Source: Coemansia sp. RSA 922
Lineage: Eukaryota > Kickxellomycota > Kickxellomycetes > Kickxellales > Kickxellaceae
Length of the DNA stretch: 15,001 bases
Reading direction: 5' to 3'
Assembly: GCA_027577415.1 (NCBI GenBank)
Contig: JANBQS010000589.1
Span: forward strand, 1 to 15,001
A program made the translations under genes and the position numbers. The stretch's first letter is position 1; the number at the start of each line of letters is the position of its first letter. Shown one piece after another: positions 7,711 to 14,056 of the stretch. Under the pieces are notes generated by a model, which was not told the DNA's origin, searched no databases, and was given only the letters and a program-made list of their open reading frames with translations.

Positions 7711-9384
7711 CTACACATAAATGATATCGCAAACACTACTGAGTTGTGATGCGTATTTACTATATGGACCACTCTCAAGAACCTTTGTAATCCTGTCGCG
7801 ATAATCAGGAATATCTTTAAATATGACCTCTACACGGTACAGCTTGGGGCAAATAAGAGCAAGTAGCAAGATATGACAGATAGTTTCGGTTTTGAAACCG
7901 CGATGAAAATATGTCATCTCCCAAACTTGCAAATTACTCCCAGTATTTCCATATGTAGAAACCACATAGTCAGGAAACTCGTCAACTGTAATGTTTGCAA
8001 ATCTATGGTCAATTCTACTTATTCCACCTTTGAGCCTGGTCACGTTTGGAAGTGCCCTCAGAACAGATAGTAAATCTAAAGTTCTCATATCATCAGACCG
8101 CATTTCTAACACTCTAATGTTCTGGAATCCATGACCATGCTGTACTGCCACCACAACATACTCCAACCACTCTGATGACGATAGTACCAGCCGTTTGGCG
8201 TTACCCAGTAGATTGCTTAAAAACTTGCTTATTTCGCCTTTAGAGCCAAGGGGTGGGCTGTTATGTGAGCGGCGTTGGTTAACTATGACATGACGCAAGG
8301 CTTTATGCTTGTTTTCAAATACACAACTTTCGTTAAGCGTTTCCAATACTTGCTTGTCTATAGTAAATTCTAGATACTCCAAGGTGTCACTGTTGCCACG
8401 GAACAGTACACTATTGTTAAAATTACATCCCAAAACAGTCTTTAATCTCTTTAGCCAGGGAAAAGGTGTGATTTCAGCCGAAACAGGCTTTGCCTTTGGG
8501 TGACTGTGAACACAACTTTTCTTCATGGTAAGATATTGCAAGTTTGGATAAATTACAACACTGTCGTTGGTATCATAAAATAGCAAGCTTGGATCAGGTA
8601 CTCTTACGTCAAGATACTGAAGTGTACTGGAAGACTTGTGAACCAATCCCATGCTCAGGCCTAGTGGGTTGGTGCAAACCAACTTGAGCCACGATAATTG
8701 CGGAAAGCTGTCAATAGTAGACATGCTTGAGAGGCCTGCATCTCCCAAGTCCAGCCCTTTGTGTATTTTCTCACTATAGAGTGAATTTATAAACCTTGCA
8801 ACATTATCTTCATCCAACTTTCCAATACGCTCTTTAAAGTCAAAGCCCATTGGTGTAGGTTTAGGAGCAAACACGACCTCTGAGGTTCTTGCTGATGGGG
8901 CCATTGACTTTAGCAGTTGTGCAAATGAAAGAAGCTTGTCAATATCTATCTCCGTATTAGGCTTGCTCTCATCTTTGATTGTGACGACTAGTTTGTGAGC
9001 CAAAGGATAGCATTTTGTGTGTTTCAAATACTGTTTAAGCCATTTGTGGGCTATGCCACATACAACCCTAGACATATGGAAACTTACATGAAGCTCTCTA
9101 GCCAATTTTGCAGTATCCCGAGACAGCACGTTGTCTTTAACCCAAGCTGGGCGGGTGAGGTATACTCCATTTGACTTGATATTTAAGTCGAGTTCTACCT
9201 TACTCCACAGGTACTCCAGTGCTGCCAGACGCCAATTAAGGCACACAAACGGTAATGCCTTCAGCTTGTGCTTGTCATTACTAACTCCCCCAAGCGGCAT
9301 GCGCTTCTCATTTGCTACATACTTTATTATCATGAGCAAAATATCGGCAGGAATCCTTTGCGCTGGCGAGATATCATTGGACAT
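7711..9384 (-). CDS. F-box-like protein of a lineage-expanded family (paralogue 2)
   Basis: This 557-residue protein has an F-box at about residues 10-64: RIPADILLMIIKYVA, then LPFVCLNWRLAALEYLWSKV. The proline-led start, the VC-x-NWR core and the AALEYLW helix are the usual landmarks. The rest is made of irregular leucine-rich stretches such as FPQLSWLKLVC and NLQYLTMKKS. The likely role is recognition subunit of an SCF-type ubiquitin ligase; this follows from the F-box only. It shares with the plus-strand gene at 3867-5681 the LFRGN-x(2)-T block, the LRALPN/INALPT block and a CP-containing helix near the C terminus. The start is firm: the ATG at 9384 follows GTCGCC and directly precedes the F-box. 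It is intronless and AT-richer than the conserved genes at the window's edges. Confidence 0.85.
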   Translation of the reverse strand: MSNDISPAQRIPADILLMIIKYVANEKRMPLGGVSNDKHKLKALPFVCLNWRLAALEYLWSKVELDLNIKSNGVYLTRPAWVKDNVLSRDTAKLARELHVSFHMSRVVCGIAHKWLKQYLKHTKCYPLAHKLVVTIKDESKPNTEIDIDKLLSFAQLLKSMAPSARTSEVVFAPKPTPMGFDFKERIGKLDEDNVARFINSLYSEKIHKGLDLGDAGLSSMSTIDSFPQLSWLKLVCTNPLGLSMGLVHKSSSTLQYLDVRVPDPSLLFYDTNDSVVIYPNLQYLTMKKSCVHSHPKAKPVSAEITPFPWLKRLKTVLGCNFNNSVLFRGNSDTLEYLEFTIDKQVLETLNESCVFENKHKALRHVIVNQRRSHNSPPLGSKGEISKFLSNLLGNAKRLVLSSSEWLEYVVVAVQHGHGFQNIRVLEMRSDDMRTLDLLSVLRALPNVTRLKGGISRIDHRFANITVDEFPDYVVSTYGNTGSNLQVWEMTYFHRGFKTETICHILLLALICPKLYRVEVIFKDIPDYRDRITKVLESGPYSKYASQLSSVCDIIYV

Positions 9385-9498
9385 GGCGACTTGTTGTTTA
9401 GAAATGTGTGGTAAACGTAATAGGTTGAAAAAATTGATGGATTGAAAGAAATTGGAAGGGAATTGGGGAGAGAGCAGAGGGAGAGCCTGGGTGCGCCC

Positions 9499-9503
9499 TT
9501 AAA
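9499..9503 (-). promoter_or_regulatory. Weak TATA-like element of F-box paralogue 2
   Basis: TTTAA on the minus strand sits about 115-119 nt upstream of the ATG at 9384. It is followed by a pyrimidine-rich leader with CCCAATTCCCTTCC. A stronger AT block (TTTTAAAA at 9558-9565) lies further up and could be the real element. Confidence 0.3.
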
Positions 9504-10019
9504 GGTCGCTCAAGCCTTTGCCCATCTTTTTTGCACTTGAGCGCGCAGTCTCTCTCTTTTAAAAGGGTCTTTCACTCTACATTTCAAACAATACATGGAG
9601 GGATAAAGACATTCGAGACGAAACAAAGTGAAAATTGAGGCCAGCAAATACTCGAGTAAAAAAGGCGATGTTTTCAAGCACACCTTTTTAAAAAAGGAAA
9701 CAGCAGCCAAAATGCCTTCACCTTTTGGATCTTTGCCGAAAGGGCTGGAATGCTTGCTTGCTCAATGGTTTTTTTTAGCAAAAGCAAAGCCCTTGTTGGG
9801 ATGTTCCAAGTGGTGTTTTCTTTATTGCAGAGACTTGTAGCTGGGTGTGTGTGCGTGTGTGTGTTTGGCCACTAGAAAATTGTCCATGTTTGTCCAAAGC
9901 TTTGGGCAGAAAAAGGAAAGGCAAGTGTTCAAGGCTGAACAACACCAACCCTGGACATATATTTCGGCACATCTTGTCACATCAAATGCGTTACTCTCCG
10001 CACCTTGTAGTTGCACAAT
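9504..10019. other. Intergenic, low complexity
   Basis: No gene is supported. It contains a GT/CA microsatellite at 9845-9864, interrupted by one C at 9854, and several A- or T-runs. Short open frames on both strands look random. Confidence 0.5.
9845..9864. repeat. (GT)n microsatellite
   Basis: About ten GT units, one of them changed to GC. It is a simple repeat with no evident role. Confidence 0.8.
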
Positions 10020-10193
10020 ATGCCCAGAAACCTATCTGACAAGGGTGTCGTGGTTGCAGAAAATATTAAAGGGCTTATTGGATACTGCAGCATAGTTGGT
10101 CCTTTTGTGTTATTCTTCCAAGAATACGGCAATGGGCCTGACAAAACTGGTCCAAGGGGAGGTTACCGCAGTTATAATTGCAGTAGGTGCTAG
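10020..10193 (+). CDS. Small open frame, 57 codons, uncertain
   Basis: The frame runs from ATG (MPRNLSDKGVVVAENIKG...) to TAG, with a codon pattern more gene-like than its surroundings. A Gly-rich, Cys-ending C terminus (GGYRSYNCSRC) is visible. A TATATT lies about 60 nt upstream. No homologue is recognised. It may be a small gene, a fragment of an older one, or chance. Confidence 0.2.
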   Translation: MPRNLSDKGVVVAENIKGLIGYCSIVGPFVLFFQEYGNGPDKTGPRGGYRSYNCSRC

Positions 10194-10378
10194 CCAGCCA
10201 GCCCCATCCGAGTAGCTGTTGCAAGTATATCCGGTCTAAGCCAATGGTTGAAACAAGCCTACCCAATTGCAACCTTCAAGAGCAGCCTTTGGCCACAACA
10301 CCAGATTTTGTTGGTAACAACGTTTGAGCTCGTACATATTGCTTGCATAAATATATAGCACCTCTAATAAGGTGCACG

Positions 10379-10649
10379 ATGGGTGAAGTTGGTAGTCAAA
10401 GTGAGGAACGGTCTATTTTGGTTGAGACAGATACTTTAGAATCTAAATATTTTAGTTTTTTTAATCAACCCATGCTTCCCGCAACTGCGCATCCTTGAAT
10501 TGCTAAACATCCTTTGGCATGTCTGTTGTTTTGTAAACTTGACCAATCCCTCAGCAAGTTGACATTTTTAGTAGCTGCTCTCCTTGACCCGCGATAGTTG
10601 TCATTTTAAACCAAATGTCAATAAGCAACACGCCATCATTCTCTTCTGA
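10379..10649 (+). mobile_element. Possible relic of a hAT-like transposase
   Basis: A 39-codon frame (10379-10498) closes with TGA. The same frame then continues to FLVAALLDPR at 10565-10594 before a TAG, and a one-base shift continues through CHFKPNVNKQ to 10649. An aliphatic run followed by LDPR is a signature of the C-terminal half of hAT transposases. Nothing else of the transposase (BED finger, catalytic residues, terminal repeats) is visible, so this rests on one short motif in a broken frame. Confidence 0.2.
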
Positions 10650-10735
10650 TTAATCTTGAAGTTAATAAATTATTCATGCAAAGCAATACGCCACATTTTA
10701 AAAATACCTCACTACCTATCTCACCTGCATCGTCT

Positions 10736-10851
10736 TGATTTCTTTTCCTTTTTCTTCTCCATTTAATGTTTTGTTTTGTTTTGCTCTTTGCATAACTTTT
10801 TTCTTTGCTTGAATATTCTGTCTATTCGGACTATCTTCCTTCAAACCTCTA
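10736..10851 (+). promoter_or_regulatory. Pyrimidine-rich promoter/leader of the RPA1-like gene
   Basis: About 115 bases of C/T-rich sequence (TTTCTTTTCCTTTTTCTTC, then GTTTTGTTTTGTTTTG) lie just before the ATG at 10852. This resembles the leaders of the other genes here. No strong TATA box lies close by; the nearest on this strand is near 10350. Confidence 0.35.
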
Positions 10852-11955
10852 ATGACTACTATCGATTTGTCTGCAGGCGAACTCCAGCGCCGTTTTCAAG
10901 TCTATAGTGATCAAGTCATTACTACGCCCCTAGTACTTCAGATAGTTAGCCCTATAACTCTGTTGAACAATCAAGCTGAGAGCATCTGGCCACTGCGAAT
11001 TTGCATGGTATCAGACGGCAAGTCGATTACGTGGGCCAAGATTGCGTTGCTCGAGGACGAAACCATCGCCCAGTTTAACATAATCAAGATAAACCAGGGT
11101 GTTACGCGCAAGAAGGCCAGTGCGAGGGATGTTCCCCTACTTACTATTATTGTTCTTGATCTCGAGATCCTCAGTACTTGGTATGAGAGAATCGGAAAGA
11201 CGGTTATAGTTACCAACCAAGACGATAGTGTCCCTGTTCTACCCCCCTCGTCTGATAACAAGATCGATCATGTTTTGAAAGCTTTTAGCGCTATGAGCGC
11301 TGAGAGCACCGAGGACGCTGAGAGTGACACAAGCATTCAGAGCGATGCAAGCGTTGAGAGCGATGTAGAAGTTGCGAAAGCCGAGAACGCTGTGAGCGCT
11401 GAGAACGCTGCGGATGCCGAGAACATCGAGAAGGCTGAGCTGCAGTTTAAGACGGTGGCGCAAATTAGCAATAAACTCATGGGCGCGCTGTATAATCGCG
11501 AGTGCTTTCTTCTAAAGTGCACCGTTGTTGGCATCTGTGCTGACAAAGTTGCTTATGCGTTGTGCCCCAACGATTACCGCCACTGTATCGTCACTGATGA
11601 TATTTCTCCCATGTGGAATTGCAAGGGGTGCAAGGGTATGTGGTCAAACCCCTTGTACATCTACCAATTTAATATCGATGTCAGCGACGACACGGGGAAT
11701 ATCCAGCTCCACTGCCTGAACAATGCTGGCAAGCTGCTGCTCGGCGCTACGGCTGTCGAGTTGTTCAAACTACAGCGCGACGACAAGGATGCATTTGCTT
11801 GGAAGCTATCTGCTCCAAAGGGCAAAAAGTACGTGTTCAAGTGTATGGTCGAGCCCGTGGATCTTGATAAGGGAGCTACTAGGACCATTTCAGTCATTAA
11901 TGGTACTTTGGTTAGCGAATTGTTGGGACAGTTCTGTCCGAGTCTTCTTTTCTAA
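10852..11955 (+). CDS. Shortened RPA1-like protein (RPA70N + DBD-C, no DBD-A/B)
   Basis: This 367-residue protein is related to the large subunit of replication protein A, the eukaryotic single-stranded DNA binder. Residues 1-112 match the N-terminal OB fold (LSAGELQRRFQ, the VSDG block, the VLDLEIL end strand), which in RPA70 binds checkpoint and repair proteins. Residues 198-355 match the C-terminal OB fold DBD-C with its inserted zinc ribbon: C238, C245, C257 and C260 are the four likely ligands, followed by NIDVSDDTGNIQLHCLNNAG and LLGATAVEL. Usual RPA70 proteins are ~600 residues with DBD-A and DBD-B between these parts. Here that region is replaced by an Ala/Glu/Ser-rich linker (about 135-197). 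The C-terminal trimerisation helix also looks shortened. It is therefore more likely a specialised paralogue than the housekeeping RPA1. The start is the only ATG before the conserved first strand. It converges on NAF1 with 52 bp between stops. Confidence 0.85.
   Translation: MTTIDLSAGELQRRFQVYSDQVITTPLVLQIVSPITLLNNQAESIWPLRICMVSDGKSITWAKIALLEDETIAQFNIIKINQGVTRKKASARDVPLLTIIVLDLEILSTWYERIGKTVIVTNQDDSVPVLPPSSDNKIDHVLKAFSAMSAESTEDAESDTSIQSDASVESDVEVAKAENAVSAENAADAENIEKAELQFKTVAQISNKLMGALYNRECFLLKCTVVGICADKVAYALCPNDYRHCIVTDDISPMWNCKGCKGMWSNPLYIYQFNIDVSDDTGNIQLHCLNNAGKLLLGATAVELFKLQRDDKDAFAWKLSAPKGKKYVFKCMVEPVDLDKGATRTISVINGTLVSELLGQFCPSLLF
11286..11443 (+). repeat. Imperfect 9-bp coding repeat (GAG-ARC-GCT)
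   Basis: The linker of the RPA1-like gene is made of diverged 9-base units reading roughly Glu-Ser/Asn-Ala. The clearest copies are in the 11293-11313 and 11389-11427 stretches. Period-9 slippage can change its length without breaking the frame. Confidence 0.6.
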
Positions 11956-12007
11956 CATGCACAAGTCATAGCAATATATCCTATTCGAGATGCTAATTAA
12001 AGTTTAT
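11956..12007. terminator. Shared 3' region of two convergent genes
   Basis: Only 52 bases separate the stop of the RPA1-like gene from the stop of NAF1. The AT-rich GCTAATTAAAG motif could act as a poly(A) element in both directions. Overlap of the two 3' untranslated regions is likely. Confidence 0.4.
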
Positions 12008-12985
12008 CTAGAAACCTAGATCCGCATCATATAGATCCTGATATGACTGTAGTTTACGCGCATTCTGAGGAGCAGCCGGGGTATTGGGTGCAACAGAAGG
12101 TGGCAGTGGTGGTACTGAGCTCCGAGGAGCCGCACTCGCAGCAGATGTATTATCAGCCGAAGGACCTGTGTTGTGAGTTCTGTTATGCGCGGCCAGTTGC
12201 CTGCATTTCTTTACCTGCCTGCGATGTATGCGCTCCTCTTCATCGTCTGAGAACTCCATGCCGTCATCGCCTACCTCCTCATCATACTCATTACTAGCAT
12301 CGGTACCCTTAACACGCAACTTCTCAGTAGCCAGCATTTTGACCCATCCCGGCGAGAAGAACACACCGCGACCCACCACGACACTCTCCCGATCAATCTC
12401 GCCTCTAAACCGTACCGTGTACATGGGCCGGGAGACAGGGCCGAATACGTCGTATACGAGACCTAATACCTTGCGGTCATCAAATGAGAGTATACTCTCA
12501 GCGTCCAATACGTGGCGTTCGCCGCTGATATTTGCTTGGATTATAACAGCGTTATCGACTATTGAGTGGATACTGCCCAGAGATGTGAGTTGTGCGGTGG
12601 CAGGGAGCTCAGTCATGGTTAGTTCTGGGATCTGCGGGTCCAATACTTCGTTGCGGGTCGCGGGTACGCTATTGCTGTTGGGTGCCTGGTCTTCGTCATC
12701 ATCATCGCCATCGGCTATCATTTTAAGCATGTTGGCGCGGTCATCCTCGTCCTCCATGTCGCTGTCCGAAGACGACGAGCTGTCAAGATCGCTGGAATCG
12801 CTGTCATCGTCCATTGTGTCGGGCTCTTCTTTGACTGTTGGTGTGGTGGTGATCAATGCATTGACTTCTCTTACGGTTTGCAAGAGTCTGGCAATGCCTT
12901 CGTCTACCTGTGCATTGCTGGCAGGCTGGTCCTCGTCCATAAGTGTGGGTTTAGTATCTGCTAGGGAGTTGTCGATGTTGTCCAT
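12008..12985 (-). CDS. NAF1: H/ACA snoRNP assembly factor Naf1
   Basis: Naf1 is a nuclear chaperone that holds the place of Gar1 on nascent H/ACA ribonucleoproteins, which later guide pseudouridylation and form part of telomerase RNP in many eukaryotes. The 325-residue product has an acidic, Ser/Asp-rich N-terminal half (about 55-100). The Gar1/Naf1 beta-barrel is at about 130-215 (LGSIHSIVDNAVIIQA, then DDRKVLGLVYDVFGPV and YTVRF). The Naf1-specific KGTDASNEYDEEV motif follows at 226-238, and the tail is Pro/Ala-rich. I chose the ATG at 12985 (context CACCATGG); the frame extends upstream only to a TTG and reads pyrimidine-rich leader. The C-terminal phrase YQDLYDADLGF is intact. Upstream lie a 19-base A/T run and the co-oriented peroxidase gene, 189 bp away. 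Confidence 0.92.
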   Translation of the reverse strand: MDNIDNSLADTKPTLMDEDQPASNAQVDEGIARLLQTVREVNALITTTPTVKEEPDTMDDDSDSSDLDSSSSSDSDMEDEDDRANMLKMIADGDDDDEDQAPNSNSVPATRNEVLDPQIPELTMTELPATAQLTSLGSIHSIVDNAVIIQANISGERHVLDAESILSFDDRKVLGLVYDVFGPVSRPMYTVRFRGEIDRESVVVGRGVFFSPGWVKMLATEKLRVKGTDASNEYDEEVGDDGMEFSDDEEERIHRRQVKKCRQLAAHNRTHNTGPSADNTSAASAAPRSSVPPLPPSVAPNTPAAPQNARKLQSYQDLYDADLGF

Positions 12986-13078
12986 GGTGACTGTAATGAT
13001 AAATACAAGAAAAGTGAGACGATTGAAAGCAGAAGAAAGCAAAGACAAACTAGTGCTTTAACGACCTGGATCAGACCC

Positions 13079-13097
13079 AAAAAAAAAAAAAAAAAAG
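13079..13097. promoter_or_regulatory. Poly(dA:dT) tract upstream of NAF1
   Basis: A run of 19 A (T on the NAF1 sense strand) lies 94 nt upstream of the NAF1 ATG. Such tracts commonly keep fungal promoters free of nucleosomes. It could also assist 3' end formation of the peroxidase gene, which ends at 13175. Confidence 0.45.
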
Positions 13098-13174
13098 CTG
13101 CGTGATCGGGTAATCTCAATATTATGCCAAGAAATTATAGGGGAGCTCAATTGAAAGCGTGAACGTGTTAAACT

Positions 13175-13900
13175 CTACTCTTGCTCAAGGTACTCTTTGA
13201 TTTTGGCATCCATGCTCTCGGGCGTAGAGAGTGAAGCCCAGCGCTCAACGACGTTGCCCTTCCTGTCGACCAAGAACTTTTCAAAGTTCCACTTGACGCG
13301 CTTCAAGCCCAGCATTCCCGGCTTTTCCGCCTTCAAGTACTTGAAGACCTCGTTCTCGTTCTTTCCATTAACGTCCGACTTTGTCATAATCGGGAACGTC
13401 ACTCCGTAGTTTCTCTTACAGCTAGCCCCGATCTCCGAGTTTTCTCCTGGCTCTTGTTCGCCGAACTGGTTGGATGGGAATCCAAGGACAACCAAACCCT
13501 TCTCACCGTACTTCTCATAGAGCTTCTCTAGACCGGCATACTGTGGCGTGAACCCGCATTTGGAGGCGACATTGACTATGAGTACGACCTTGCCGGCGAG
13601 CTGAGAGAACTCGTACTTTTTGCCGTCCAGAAGATCAAACCCGAATCCGTAGAATGGCTTGGATGGCTTGGATGGCTGTTTCTGGTCGGTCGACATATTG
13701 CTGTTAGTTGTGTAGTGACAAGTAGTGATAAATGGCTGCAAAGTGGAAAAACGCTGAGGCAAAGAAGGGAGGATGCATGAATGGCCTTTTCGGACATCCA
13801 TGGCAGAGGCGGCTTTCTTGGCGACATTGATGGAGATAGCGGTAGCCCTAATCCGCAGGCTTACAAATGCCCGGTTCAGCACAGCTTTCTGGCGAAGCAT
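13175..13900 (-). CDS. Glutathione peroxidase-type thiol peroxidase (2-Cys, thioredoxin-dependent)
   Basis: This enzyme reduces hydrogen peroxide and lipid or organic hydroperoxides. It belongs to the Cys-containing fungal group (yeast Gpx3/Hyr1-like) that is normally recycled by thioredoxin. Of 241 residues, the catalytic domain is about 82-240. The peroxidatic Cys is C115 in NVASKCGFTPQY; Q145 is in the FPSNQFGEQEPG block; W204-N205 are in KWNFEKFL. A second Cys, C161, precedes the NYGVTFPIM motif exactly 46 residues after C115, the spacing of the yeast redox pair. The first 68 residues are an Arg/Lys/Ser-rich extension with no acidic residue before position 35, a likely mitochondrial presequence. 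An internal ATG at 13696 (M69, MSTDQKQ) would give a 173-residue cytosolic form of normal family length. Co-oriented with NAF1 and the myosin gene. Confidence 0.93.
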   Translation of the reverse strand: MLRQKAVLNRAFVSLRIRATAISINVAKKAASAMDVRKGHSCILPSLPQRFSTLQPFITTCHYTTNSNMSTDQKQPSKPSKPFYGFGFDLLDGKKYEFSQLAGKVVLIVNVASKCGFTPQYAGLEKLYEKYGEKGLVVLGFPSNQFGEQEPGENSEIGASCKRNYGVTFPIMTKSDVNGKNENEVFKYLKAEKPGMLGLKRVKWNFEKFLVDRKGNVVERWASLSTPESMDAKIKEYLEQE

Positions 13901-13928
13901 GCTACAGTGCGCCTACTCAAAGTACGTC

Positions 13929-13936
13929 AATATATA
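13929..13936 (-). promoter_or_regulatory. TATA box very close to the peroxidase ATG
   Basis: TATATATT on the minus strand lies only about 29-36 nt upstream of the first ATG (13900), with a pyrimidine-rich block behind it (complement of about 13960-14015). Transcripts starting at common fungal distances would begin at or after that ATG, favouring the internal start at 13696. Confidence 0.4.
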
Positions 13937-14056
13937 GAAAAGTAATAGTAGTGATAAAATCGAAAGGAAAAAGTGGCAAAGACAAAAAGAAAAGAGATGA
14001 GAAAAAAAAAAGATATGTAGATGTGACGAAGTAAAAGCGCATTTAGCCTTCCTCCC

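Noticed and set aside
9845..10095. Overlapping open frames starting in the GT repeat
   Set aside because: They arise from simple-repeat sequence and differ between frames without any conserved feature.
12228..13061. 277-codon plus-strand open frame
   Set aside because: It is the antisense of NAF1's acidic and serine-rich codons, with no recognisable motif, while the NAF1 frame carries the family's domain.
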